A stretch of 64,000 nucleotides of DNA. It comes from Sandaracinaceae bacterium. Lineage in GTDB: Bacteria; Myxococcota_A; Polyangia; Polyangiales; Sandaracinaceae. The position numbers and the translations under genes were made by a program. Below are positions 37,796 through 48,101 of this stretch, in pieces. Position 1 is the first letter of the stretch. The number at the start of each line of letters is the position of its first letter. The DNA lies in NCBI GenBank assembly GCA_040218145.1, contig JAVJQK010000047.1:1-64000 (forward strand), given 5' to 3'. The notes below the pieces were generated by a model. The model ran no database searches, had not been told where the DNA came from, and saw nothing but the letters and a program-made list of their open reading frames with translations.

Positions 37796-38953
37796 CTACC
37801 CGGGCGCGTCTCCTGCGGGAAGCAGCTCCGGCAGCACGGCCCAGAGCGCCGCCACGCAGTCCGCCGCGAGGTTCTGGCAGCGGGCGGGAGACCAGCCGTA
37901 GACCGGGTCCGGGTGATTCGACGCGTCCTTGAACGGCTGCTCGAGCGTCATCGCGAGGCCGCCGAAGCGCTCCGCCACCCAGTTGGTGCAGAGCCGGAGG
38001 TTCGCCTGCCCCGGCGCTGCGGGGGCGTAGCCGTGCTTCGTCTGGAAGTCGGGGCTGATGCGCTCCAGGGCGCCGCGATACTCCTCCAGCCAGCTCGCCT
38101 GCCGAGGGGTGAGCGAGGGGATGCCGTCCGCCCCGGCGATGAAGTTGTACGGAAGCTCCTCGTCCCCGTGGACGTCGAGACAGAAGCCCACGCCGGTCTG
38201 CTCCATCCGCTGGCGCACGAGGAAGACCTCCGGGCTCGTCTCCATCGAGGGCTCCATCCAGGCCCGGTTCAGGTTCTCGCCGGCCGCGTTCGTCCGGAGG
38301 TGCCCGCGTCGGCTGCCGTCCGGGTTCATGTTCGGCACCACGTGGAAGGTCGCCGCCTCCCGCAGCCGCCGCGCCACTGGATCGGTGTCGTCGAGCATGC
38401 GCGCGAGGAAGCCCTCCATCCAGTGCTCCGCCATGGTCTCGCCCGGGTGCTGCCGCGCGATGACCCACGCTTGCAGGGGACCGTCTCCGAAGCGCAGCAG
38501 GTCGAGATCCTGGCCGTCCAGGGTGTGACCCAGCGACTCGAGCGTCACGCCGGGCTGCCGCTGACAGCGCGCGATCAGGTCCGCGTGTCGCTCCATCGAG
38601 AACGGCGCGAAGTACGCGAGCCACACCGCGTCGTCCCCGCCCGGGTGCCGGATGACGAGGTTCGTCCCGTCGTACTCGGTCGGCACGCGCACCCACTGCT
38701 TGCGGTCCGTGGACGCGACGGCGCGGTAGCCCTCGTACCCGGCGCGGTAGCTGCCCTCGTGCGCGTTGACGATGCGCACCGTCAGGGGCGCGCGGCCGTG
38801 GCCGGTCACGCGGAAGTAGAACCACTGCATGAAGCGGCCGCCGACGTCCTTGCGGATCCGGACGCGCACGTCGTCCGGGCCGTCCGCGGCCACCCGATCT
38901 CCGTTGCCGCCATCGAAGGCGCTGCTCACTCGAATGGACACGCCGACGAGCAT
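37796..38953 (-). CDS. M14-family zinc carboxypeptidase (cytosolic carboxypeptidase-like)
   Basis: The protein is 385 aa if started at ATG 38953; GTG at 38941 is an alternative that would begin at SIRVSSAFDGG, and no ribosome binding site decides. An N-terminal beta domain (QWFYFRVTGHGRAPLTVRIVN, VRVPTEYDGTNLV) is followed by the M14 peptidase domain. The zinc ligands are the His and Glu of RQHPGETMAEHWMEGF and the His of LDVHGDEELPYNF; the catalytic Glu is in TLEQPFKD. This is the arrangement of bacterial M14 enzymes related to cytosolic carboxypeptidases. It lacks a signal peptide. It is divergent from the MIF-like gene with a 19-bp spacer. Confidence 0.92.
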   Translation of the reverse strand: MLVGVSIRVSSAFDGGNGDRVAADGPDDVRVRIRKDVGGRFMQWFYFRVTGHGRAPLTVRIVNAHEGSYRAGYEGYRAVASTDRKQWVRVPTEYDGTNLVIRHPGGDDAVWLAYFAPFSMERHADLIARCQRQPGVTLESLGHTLDGQDLDLLRFGDGPLQAWVIARQHPGETMAEHWMEGFLARMLDDTDPVARRLREAATFHVVPNMNPDGSRRGHLRTNAAGENLNRAWMEPSMETSPEVFLVRQRMEQTGVGFCLDVHGDEELPYNFIAGADGIPSLTPRQASWLEEYRGALERISPDFQTKHGYAPAAPGQANLRLCTNWVAERFGGLAMTLEQPFKDASNHPDPVYGWSPARCQNLAADCVAALWAVLPELLPAGDAPG

Positions 38954-38972
38954 GCCACGTAAGATTGGGGGC

Positions 38973-39323
38973 ATGCCCACCGCCCACGTTCACACCGACG
39001 CGCCCGCCTTCGACGAGGCCCGCGCGCGCTTCGCCACCGAGCTCTCCCGCGCCATCGCCGAGGTCACCGGCAAGCCCGAGAAGTGGGTCATGACGATCCA
39101 GACCGCGGCCCAGCTGACCACCTTCGGCGGCGCGGCGGGCGAGAGCTGCTACGTGCGCGTCGTCAGCATCGGCGGCTTCACGTCCTCGCAGGCCGAGGCC
39201 TTGATCGCGCAGATCTGTCGGCTCGTCGAGGCGCACCTCGAGGTGCCGGGGGCCCGCACGTACGTGGAGCTCGGCGACGCGGAGCCGCACCTCTTCGGTC
39301 ACGCCGGCCGCACGTTCGCCTGA
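38973..39323 (+). CDS. MIF-like tautomerase
   Basis: The 116-aa protein has the length and pattern of the macrophage migration inhibitory factor family. Pro2, which becomes the N-terminal catalytic base after Met removal, is present (MPTAHVHT). Other marks are AIAEVTGKPEKWVMTIQ, the FGG turn (LTTFGGAAGE), VVSIGGFTSSQAEALI and the C-terminal GRTFA. The family catalyses keto-enol tautomerisation; the bacterial substrate is unknown. It is divergent from the M14 gene, and its last 25 bp overlap the convergent monooxygenase gene. Confidence 0.85.
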   Translation: MPTAHVHTDAPAFDEARARFATELSRAIAEVTGKPEKWVMTIQTAAQLTTFGGAAGESCYVRVVSIGGFTSSQAEALIAQICRLVEAHLEVPGARTYVELGDAEPHLFGHAGRTFA

Positions 39324-40588
39324 AGCTTTTTCGGCATCGCGGGCAGGGGCAGCGGGTCGGCGAGCAGGACCCCGCGATCGAGCCCGCACATGGTCCGCAG
39401 CATGCGGGTGCGAACGTAGGGCGTCCGACACGCGATCCCCATGAACGCGTCTCGCAACCACCCCAGCCAGCGCTGATCGCTCTGGAAGAACGGCGTGAGG
39501 AAGCGGGTGGCCCACTGGTAGTAGCCGAGGTGGTGTCTTCGCGTGCGGGAGTACGCCGCGAGGGCCGCGTGCACGCTCTCGGCGCCGGCGAGCGAATCGG
39601 CGAGCGCGAGCGCGTCGACCAGCGCGAGGTTCGCGCCCTGCCCGAGCTGCGGGCTCGTCGCGTGCGCCGCGTCGCCCAGATAGACGACGCGCTCCGCGTG
39701 CCAGGGAGAGAGCACCACGTCCCAGTACTGGGCGAGGAGCACGTCCGCGGCGTCGTCGACCTGCGCCAGCAAGGGGCCCGACGCGGGCTCGAGCGCCTCG
39801 AGCTGTCGCTTCCACGCGTCGAGCCCGCCGTCGCGCCAGCGCTCGACCGCGTCCACGCGGACGGACCAGAAGAGGCTGACCAGCGGCGCGTCGCCGCGCG
39901 GGCCGAGCCCGGACGGCAGGAGCCCGAGCATGTGCCCGGTGCCGTCGACCCGCTGGAAGAGCTCGCGGTCGAACTGGCCGTCGCGGTCTTCGCCGATGAA
40001 CCAGAGCGCGCCCCACGGGTAGGGCGTGGCGCGCCGGGTGAGGCGCGTGTCGTCGCGGAGCTGCGAGCGCGCGCCGTCGGCCACCACGACCAGGTCGTGC
40101 GGCCCGTGGCGCTCGCCGTCCCGGTCGATCACCACCCGCCGGTCGCGCTCGAGGGCGAGCCGCTCCACCGCGACCCCGCATCGAAGCGTGACTCCCTCCT
40201 GCGCCCGCGCCGCGTCGAAGAGCACCTCGAAGAGCACCCCGCGGTGCAGCCCGAGCCCGAAAGCGCGAGGGTGATAGTCGGCGTAGCAGAGATCGAGCAC
40301 GGTGCGCCCGGCGCGGGTCAGGCAGCGCAGCCGATCGATGCGCGCGCCTCTGAACAATACGGGCCCGAGGAGCCCCAGCCGCGCCAGCGCGCCCATGCCC
40401 GTCGGCTGCAAAGTGATCCCCGCCCCGACCGGCCCCGGATCCGCCACCGCCTCGTAGACCGTCACCCGGTGCCCCTGTCGCGCCAGCGCGATCGCGGCCG
40501 CAGCCCCGGCCGTCCCGCAGCCGATCACGCCTATGTCCAGAGCAATCTCTGTTTCGTCTTCTCGCACCGCTCGTGTAGGATCGCACAC
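39299..40588 (-). CDS. FAD-dependent monooxygenase (UbiH/PHBH class)
   Basis: The 429-aa protein is a group A flavoprotein monooxygenase. It has the N-terminal FAD dinucleotide motif (IGVIGCGTAGAAAAIALAR), the DG motif (VVVADGARSQLRDDTRL) and the second FAD motif GDAAHATSPQLGQGANLALVD. Such enzymes use NAD(P)H and O2 to hydroxylate aromatic or related substrates; the substrate cannot be told. The start is taken at GTG 40588, with GTG 40567 as an alternative. It is divergent from the MopE-like gene. Confidence 0.9.
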   Translation of the reverse strand: MCDPTRAVREDETEIALDIGVIGCGTAGAAAAIALARQGHRVTVYEAVADPGPVGAGITLQPTGMGALARLGLLGPVLFRGARIDRLRCLTRAGRTVLDLCYADYHPRAFGLGLHRGVLFEVLFDAARAQEGVTLRCGVAVERLALERDRRVVIDRDGERHGPHDLVVVADGARSQLRDDTRLTRRATPYPWGALWFIGEDRDGQFDRELFQRVDGTGHMLGLLPSGLGPRGDAPLVSLFWSVRVDAVERWRDGGLDAWKRQLEALEPASGPLLAQVDDAADVLLAQYWDVVLSPWHAERVVYLGDAAHATSPQLGQGANLALVDALALADSLAGAESVHAALAAYSRTRRHHLGYYQWATRFLTPFFQSDQRWLGWLRDAFMGIACRTPYVRTRMLRTMCGLDRGVLLADPLPLPAMPKKLQANVRPA

Positions 40589-40629
40589 CAGAGGCCGCCC
40601 GGCAGGGGAGGGTGGCGGGGAGGGAAGGG

Positions 40630-42117
40630 ATGCTCAGAGGAATGTCCGTGCTGCTCGCGATCTGTGCGGTCGGTTGCGATGGCGACGTGGCGTCGGTCGA
40701 CGCTGGAGGTGGGGATGCCCGCGTGCGCGATGCGCGGGTGGATGATCTGTGCACCGCCGACCGGGAGTGCGACGACGGCCTCTATTGCAACGGGCGCGAG
40801 CGGTGCCTCCCGGGCTCGGACGCCGCCGACGCGCGGGGCTGCGTCAATCCAGGCGCCGACCCGTGCCTGGAGGGGCAGAGCTGCGATGAAGATCGGCTCC
40901 GATGCATCGCCGACTGTGGCGCCTCCCGGGATGCTGACGGGGATGGTTTCGAGAGCGTCGACTGCGGAGGCACGGACTGCGACGACGCCGACGCGACCGC
41001 CTTCCCTGGCGCCGCAGAGACGTGCGACATGGTCGACCAGGACTGCAACCCTGACACCTTCGGGGACGACGGTGACGCAGACGGTGACGGCTTCGTCAGC
41101 GTCATGTGCTGTAACCGGGGTGGCGATCTCGCGCTGCGCTGCGGCGACGACTGCGATGACATGCGGGCCGACGTCCATCCCGGCGTCACCGATGGCTGCG
41201 GAAACGGAGACGAGGATTGCGACACGCGGATCGACGAAGATCCGACGCTGACGATCTACCCCGACGTCGACGGTGACGGCTTCGGCGTGAGCGAAGGGGC
41301 GGCGATGGCGTGCACGGCGGCGGGAGGCTACGCGCTCAACGACCGAGACTGCGACGACGCGCGGGCGGATGTGCATCCGGGCGCCCGCGAGGTGTGCAAC
41401 GCGCGCGACGACGACTGCAACGCGATGGTCGACGACGCGGAGCTCGGCTGCGACTGCACCGACGGCGAGCGCAGGAGCTGCGGCCGCACCGACGTCGGCG
41501 ACTGCGCGCTCGGCGTCCAGACCTGCGTCGGCGGTCGCTGGGGTGCCTGCGACGGCGAGGTGCAGCCTCGGAACGAGGTCTGTGGTGGCGGCGACGAGGA
41601 CTGCGACGGGATGACCGACGAGGCAGACTCCCTCGGCGGATCCGTCTTCTACGCAGACACGGACGGTGACGGCTACGGCGACTTCTTCGCCCCGATCCGC
41701 GCTTGCTCCATGCCGGCGGGCACGGTCACGAATGCTTCTGATTGCAACGACAACGATTCACGGGTCAACCCCGCCCAGACGGGGTTCTTCACCGAGCCCG
41801 CGTGTCGGGACGGATCCGCGCCCATGGCGGGGCCGTGTCCGGGCGAGACCGGCTTCTCCTTCAGTTGCTGGGCTTGCAATGGCCGGCTGCCGGTCGACTC
41901 GGAGTACGACTACGACTGTGACGGCGGCGCGGAGACTCAGCCCTCGAGCGCGTTCTGGAACTGCGCGGGAGCTTGTCTCTCGCCGAGTCCCCCAGAGCCG
42001 GTAGCCGCGCACCCCGCGAGCATGTGCGGCCGGCTCGTGGAGTTTCGCCGTTGTATGTCCGATTCGTTCGGAGGGTGCTCGGCCGTTCGGGAGGAGGACC
42101 GACTACCGTGTCGCTGA
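40630..42117 (+). CDS. MopE-like Cys/Asp-rich lipoprotein
   Basis: The 495-aa protein starts at ATG 40630 after GGGAAGGG. The lipobox is LAICAVGC. The mature part is rich in Cys and Asp, with three or four repeats of the MopE-type putative metal-binding motif: D.DGDGF or D.DGDGY, then DCDDxxAxxxPGAxExC and a DxDCN element. These match the repeats of methanotroph MopE and of many myxobacterial surface proteins, where they are thought to bind calcium or copper. Many disulfides are expected. The C-terminal ~110 residues have a separate Cys pattern (GFSFSCWACNGRLP). It converges on the Cys-rich lipoprotein gene. Confidence 0.85.
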   Translation: MLRGMSVLLAICAVGCDGDVASVDAGGGDARVRDARVDDLCTADRECDDGLYCNGRERCLPGSDAADARGCVNPGADPCLEGQSCDEDRLRCIADCGASRDADGDGFESVDCGGTDCDDADATAFPGAAETCDMVDQDCNPDTFGDDGDADGDGFVSVMCCNRGGDLALRCGDDCDDMRADVHPGVTDGCGNGDEDCDTRIDEDPTLTIYPDVDGDGFGVSEGAAMACTAAGGYALNDRDCDDARADVHPGAREVCNARDDDCNAMVDDAELGCDCTDGERRSCGRTDVGDCALGVQTCVGGRWGACDGEVQPRNEVCGGGDEDCDGMTDEADSLGGSVFYADTDGDGYGDFFAPIRACSMPAGTVTNASDCNDNDSRVNPAQTGFFTEPACRDGSAPMAGPCPGETGFSFSCWACNGRLPVDSEYDYDCDGGAETQPSSAFWNCAGACLSPSPPEPVAAHPASMCGRLVEFRRCMSDSFGGCSAVREEDRLPCR

Positions 42118-42179
42118 AGGGCGACGACGCCGCGGGATTCTGCCGCCCATCTGCTGTCCCGGGTGACTAGCCCACGGGC

Positions 42180-43985
42180 TCACATCGGGAAGCAGACCTG
42201 ACCGCTGCCGAAGGGCGCTTGGCAAGTGTAGCTGTCCGGGATGCGGCACATCACCGAGGCGGTGCAGCTGTCCATGCAGACCGAGCCTCCCTGGCAAGCG
42301 GAGCCCGCGGGGCAGGTGCCGCCGGCGCCGCAGCCCTGTACGCAGTAGCCGCCCACAAAGTCGGGCAGGCCAGTGCCCGGGCTCAGGAGCCAGCAGCCGC
42401 CGTTCTCGTCGCCGGCGCAGTCCGTCAGCCAGCGGCAGGGTGCGCCCACGGCGCCCGTGCCGGTGGCGGCGGGCCAGCACTCGCTGACGGCGTCGGCGTC
42501 TCCGGTGTCGTAGCAGCGGTAGCCGTCCGTGCGGCAGTCGGCGTCGGTGCCGCAGGAGTCCACACAGAGGCCCTCGGTGGCCATGGCGCCGATGCTGCAG
42601 TGGCTTCCCGCGGGGCAGGAGGCGGGGCCGGTGCCGCCTGCGGTGCAGCCGGTCAGGAGGCAGTAGCCCTCGTTGAAGTCGTTGCGGGGGCGGCGCACGC
42701 AGACGGCCCGCTCGCCGCCCGCGCAGTCGTAGACGCCCGCGCAGGGATCGCCGACGGCCGCGGTCCCGGTGCCGGCTGCCCAGCACTCGTCGCGACCGTC
42801 TTCGTTCGCGTCCCAGCAGGCGTAGCCCGACGCGCGGCAGTCGGCGTCGGTGGTGCAGTCGGGGGTGCAGATGTTGACGGGGTCCATGGCGTCGCCAAAG
42901 TTGCCGCAGTGGCTGTTGGCGGGGCAGTCGGAGTCCGTCACGCACTCGACCTCGTAGCAGAAGCCGCCGAGCGAGCCGGTGGCCTCCGTCAGGCATCGTC
43001 CGTCGACGCCGCCTGCGCAGTCCCAGGCGCCCACGCAGGGGTCACCGATGTCGCCCATGCCCGTCGCGGCGGGCGCGCATTCGTCGACGCCGCCCGCGTC
43101 CTCGTCCGCGTTGTGGCAGGTGTAGCCGTCCATGCGGCAGTCGGCGTCGCTGGCGCAGTTGTCGACGCACGCGCCGTCGCCGCCGCCGGCGGGGATGAAG
43201 CCGCAGTGCCGGCCGGAGCCGCAGTCGGAGTCGACCACGCAGGTGCGCGAGCAGTAGCCCTCGCGCCACCCGCTGGACTCGCGGATGCAGAAGCCTTCCA
43301 TGCCCCCGCCGCAGTCGCTGTGGGCGTCGCACGGCTCACCGGTCATGCCGGCGCCGTTCGCGAACGGAGCGCATTCGTCGGTGCCTGCCTCGTCATCGTC
43401 CTGGCACGTGTACTCGGGCCCGCGGCAGTCCGCGTCGTTGACGCAGTCGGCGACGCAGAGGCCGATACGGGTGAGGTCGTCGACGTAGGCGCAGTGCGTA
43501 CCCACGGCAGCGCAGTCCGCGTCCACGCGGCACTCGCGGGTGCAGTAGCCGGAGTCCCAGGCGCTGTCGTACTCGGTGAGGCACTCGCCGGTGCTGCAGC
43601 CAGTGTCGTCGTTGCAGGGGCCGCCGATGGCGCAGGGCCCGCAGTCGAGGGGGGTGCCGCAGCCGTCGTCGCGCACGTTGACGCCGCACTCGCCGGGCAT
43701 GCAGGTGTCGGGTACGCAGCCCGCGTCCGTGAGCCCCGAGTCGCCCGCGCCCGAGTCGGTGTCGGTGCCCGAGTCGGTGTCGGCGCCGGAGTCGGTGTCG
43801 GTGCCGGAGTCGGTGCCGGAGTCGGTGACCACGCCGGTGTCGGGATCGTCACCGCCGTCCCGCATGTTCATGCCCGAGTCGAGCGGATCGACGCCGCTGT
43901 CGGGGGGAAGAGACTCGCCGCCGTCGCAGCCCGCGAGGGCCAGCGCAGCACAGATCGAAGCCAAGAGCGCGGTGCGCGTGTTCAT
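42180..43985 (-). CDS. Cys-rich repeat lipoprotein
   Basis: The 601-aa protein starts at the third of three consecutive ATG codons (43985), which gives a proper 6-bp spacing to GGGGAGG. A lipobox (ALALAGC) is followed by an Asp/Ser/Gly/Thr linker of repeated TDSG units. The rest is about five modules of ~85-90 residues, each with some ten Cys. The recurring order is G.PC....DC.GG..G.C, then GYC...C..D.DCP.GSHC, then C.DxC..DADCR..GY.C....ADAxECxPA. Disulfide-stabilised surface modules of this sort occur in many myxobacterial proteins; the ligand is unknown. It is downstream of the two VWA lipoprotein genes on the same strand. Confidence 0.85.
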   Translation of the reverse strand: MNTRTALLASICAALALAGCDGGESLPPDSGVDPLDSGMNMRDGGDDPDTGVVTDSGTDSGTDTDSGADTDSGTDTDSGAGDSGLTDAGCVPDTCMPGECGVNVRDDGCGTPLDCGPCAIGGPCNDDTGCSTGECLTEYDSAWDSGYCTRECRVDADCAAVGTHCAYVDDLTRIGLCVADCVNDADCRGPEYTCQDDDEAGTDECAPFANGAGMTGEPCDAHSDCGGGMEGFCIRESSGWREGYCSRTCVVDSDCGSGRHCGFIPAGGGDGACVDNCASDADCRMDGYTCHNADEDAGGVDECAPAATGMGDIGDPCVGAWDCAGGVDGRCLTEATGSLGGFCYEVECVTDSDCPANSHCGNFGDAMDPVNICTPDCTTDADCRASGYACWDANEDGRDECWAAGTGTAAVGDPCAGVYDCAGGERAVCVRRPRNDFNEGYCLLTGCTAGGTGPASCPAGSHCSIGAMATEGLCVDSCGTDADCRTDGYRCYDTGDADAVSECWPAATGTGAVGAPCRWLTDCAGDENGGCWLLSPGTGLPDFVGGYCVQGCGAGGTCPAGSACQGGSVCMDSCTASVMCRIPDSYTCQAPFGSGQVCFPM

Positions 43986-43999
43986 CATCATCCTCCCCG

Positions 44000-44021
44000 G
44001 CGCCGGCTCACCCACCGGCGC
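44000..44021 (-). promoter_or_regulatory. Stem-loop just upstream of the Cys-rich lipoprotein gene
   Basis: gcgccgg at 44000-44006 pairs perfectly with ccggcgc at 44015-44021 across an 8-base loop. On the - strand it sits next to the GGGGAGG ribosome binding site of the gene at 43985, in the 129-bp spacer after the VWA gene. It could modulate translation or end part of the upstream message; there is no T-run. Confidence 0.45.
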
Positions 44022-44114
44022 AAGCTCATCGTGGGCTCCACACACGGACCCCGGCCCTCGGATACGCAAAGAGAGACGACGGATCCCACCGCCGTGTGAG
44101 CGATCTCAGCCTGT

Positions 44115-45182
44115 TCAGTTACAGGTGATGTTGGCGCGGACGGCGCCGCCGCTGGCGATGGCGCGCTCGCAGGCCTCGCCGAAGAGGCTGAGCTGGGCGC
44201 GGCGCTCGTTCGTCCAGTCCCAGCCGTCCTCACGCGTGGGATCGCGCGGGATGGAGTCGCCCGAGACGAGGACCTCGACCACGTCGTCCTCGTCGGGCGG
44301 GATGGGCACGGCGAAGACGCACTGGACGAGGTCACGCGTGATCTCGGACAGGAGCGACTCGAGCAGGCCGGGATCACTCGCGTCGTAGAAGCGGCGCGGC
44401 TCGCTGTCGGGGCGCGGGCGGCCGCCGGTGACGGCCATGACGTCGAGGAGCTCCACCTCGGGGTCGGTGCTCGCGATCCCGACCACGTAGACGTCGACGC
44501 CGTGCTCCTCGTGCGCCTCGCGGATCACCTCGAGCGCGTCGGCGCGCGGGGACTCGCCGCAGGTGGGGGCGCCGTCGGTCGCGACGACGATGAACTGGGC
44601 GTTGTTGTCGTCGGCGCGGGCGAGCAGGGCGTCGAGGGCCTGCCGGGTCGCGACCGCGACGGGCGTGCCGCCGTTCGGGTTCCAGCGGCTGAACTGGCTG
44701 ATCACGCCGGGCGCCCGGCCGGGGCCGATCTCGACGTCCAGGCCCGAGAAGACGTCGCAGGGGCCCTCCTCGGCGCGGATGGACTGCGAGGGAAAGAACT
44801 TGGCCCCCACCCCGATGCGGTCGTCGAACACGCTGAGCGCGTTGCCCATCGCGCTCTCCAGGATCTCCCAGCGGGAGCGCTCGCCGCCGACCGGGGGGCG
44901 GCCGTCGAACGCCGCGAGCATGCTGCCCGAGCGGTCGACGACGAAGACCACCTCCACCGTCGAGGGGTCGAGCGCGACGATGCCGGGCACGCAGACCGGC
45001 GCCGCGTCGACGCCCGCGTCGAAGCCGGAGTCGAGGGTGACGGCAGCGTCCATGCCCGCGTCTTCGGCGGGCGGCGGGGCGGCGTCGGGCGGGTCGATCG
45101 CGAGATCCGTCTTCGATCCGCACGCGCTGGCGGCGGCGAGCCCGAGCAGGCACGCCGCGGTTCGGAGGTGGGGGAGGTTCAT
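44115..45182 (-). CDS. Von Willebrand factor A lipoprotein (second of a coupled pair)
   Basis: The 355-aa protein has a lipobox (LAAASAC), a short Asp/Ala/Pro linker and a VWA domain from about residue 80. The metal-ion-dependent adhesion site is complete: DRSGS (VVFVVDRSGSM), a Thr in NPNGGTP and an Asp in VVATDGAP. Its last ~100 residues carry paired Cys and a conserved-looking IPRDPTREDGWDWTNE block that recurs in the upstream paralogue as IPRDATRTEGWDFTAP. The ATG at 45182 overlaps the TGA of that paralogue (ATGA), so translation is coupled. It probably mediates extracellular protein contacts. Confidence 0.9.
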   Translation of the reverse strand: MNLPHLRTAACLLGLAAASACGSKTDLAIDPPDAAPPPAEDAGMDAAVTLDSGFDAGVDAAPVCVPGIVALDPSTVEVVFVVDRSGSMLAAFDGRPPVGGERSRWEILESAMGNALSVFDDRIGVGAKFFPSQSIRAEEGPCDVFSGLDVEIGPGRAPGVISQFSRWNPNGGTPVAVATRQALDALLARADDNNAQFIVVATDGAPTCGESPRADALEVIREAHEEHGVDVYVVGIASTDPEVELLDVMAVTGGRPRPDSEPRRFYDASDPGLLESLLSEITRDLVQCVFAVPIPPDEDDVVEVLVSGDSIPRDPTREDGWDWTNERRAQLSLFGEACERAIASGGAVRANITCN

Positions 45183-46324
45183 TCGGCTTCGCAGAGGATG
45201 TCGGCGGTGACCGTACCACCGGTCTCCGTCACGCGAGCGCACGCGCCCCCGAAGAGGGTGACCTCGCTCCGATCGGGCGCGGTGAAGTCCCAGCCCTCCG
45301 TCCGCGTGGCGTCGCGCGGGATGAACACGCCGTCGACGCGCAGCTCCACCGTCGCGTCGGCGGTGGGCACGGGCTCGAGGTCGAACACGCAGCGCGCGAT
45401 GCTCTCGGTGATCGTGGTCAGCGCGCCGCTGAGGTCGTCGGTGTCGCGCACGCTGTAGAAGCGGCGGCCCGCGCCCTCCCGTGGGCGGCCGCCCGCGAGG
45501 GCCATCTCGTCGAGCACGTCCGCGAGGTCGGGCCGGCTCGGGTCGTCGATGCCGATGACGTAGACCGGGACGCCGAGGTCCTCGAAGAGCGCGCGCACCA
45601 CCTCGATGCTGCGCGCGTCGTCGAGGCAGTTGTAGGGCGCGAAGGGGGAGACCGGGTCACAGAAGCGGTCTCGCGGGGTTCCCGTGCAGACGCAGCGCGC
45701 CGGAGGCACGCCGGTGTCCGGGTTGCAGTTGGGGCCGCCGTCGGTGGCGAGCACCACGAAGCGCGGGATTCCGGGCGCGGGGCGGCTCCCGTAGAAGGCG
45801 CGGATCTCCTCGAGGGCCGAGGCGGTGGGCGTGCCGCCCGCGGGCAACGTCGACTCGAAGAACGAGAGCACGCGGCGCGCGTTGTTGCGGGCGGGGCGCA
45901 CGTCGACGCCGGGATCCACCACGCACGCCTCCTCGGGGGTCTCGGCGCCCATCGAGTCCACGCCCGGGTAGAACTTCGCGCCGAGCTCGAGCAGCGGGTC
46001 TTCGTCCGCGAGCAACACCTCGCCGAGCACCCGCCCCAGCACGTCCCAGCGAGAGGGATCGAAGGGCGTGGCGTCGCCGCCCGCGAGGTTGTTGTTCATC
46101 GAGTTCGAGCGGTCGATGGCGAAGAAGACCTGCGCGCCCCTCCGCTCGAGCGCGATCGGCTCGGGCATGCAGATGCCCGAGTCGATCCCGCTGTCCATCG
46201 GCGCGTCCATGCCGGCGTCCTCCGGCAGCTCCGCGTCGGGGATCAGCAGGCCGGTCTTGGCGCCGCACGACGCCGCGACGAGCGCGATCCCCAGCATCCC
46301 GAGGCGAGAGGCTCCCATTCGCAT
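45179..46324 (-). CDS. Von Willebrand factor A lipoprotein (first of a coupled pair)
   Basis: The 381-aa protein has a lipoprotein signal (LGMLGIALVAASC), an Asp/Ser/Gly linker (MDSGIDSG) and a VWA domain with an intact metal site: DRSNS (FFAIDRSNSM), the Thr of LPAGGTPT and the Asp of VLATDGGP. An insertion with four Cys (around CVCTGTPRDRFC) is not in the downstream paralogue. The end carries the same GWDF block as that paralogue, so the two arose by duplication. The start is ATG 46324 (46318 also possible); no strong ribosome binding site. It is divergent from glnS. Confidence 0.9.
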   Translation of the reverse strand: MRMGASRLGMLGIALVAASCGAKTGLLIPDAELPEDAGMDAPMDSGIDSGICMPEPIALERRGAQVFFAIDRSNSMNNNLAGGDATPFDPSRWDVLGRVLGEVLLADEDPLLELGAKFYPGVDSMGAETPEEACVVDPGVDVRPARNNARRVLSFFESTLPAGGTPTASALEEIRAFYGSRPAPGIPRFVVLATDGGPNCNPDTGVPPARCVCTGTPRDRFCDPVSPFAPYNCLDDARSIEVVRALFEDLGVPVYVIGIDDPSRPDLADVLDEMALAGGRPREGAGRRFYSVRDTDDLSGALTTITESIARCVFDLEPVPTADATVELRVDGVFIPRDATRTEGWDFTAPDRSEVTLFGGACARVTETGGTVTADILCEAE

Positions 46325-46403
46325 GCAGCGAGCATAGAGGCAGCGGTCCGGTCGAGCACGCGCAGCTTGCCGCCGTGCGTCCGTAGGGTCTAGCTTCCCG
46401 CGC

Positions 46404-48095
<1,692 letters not shown>

Positions 48096-48101
48096 GCGGC
48101 C

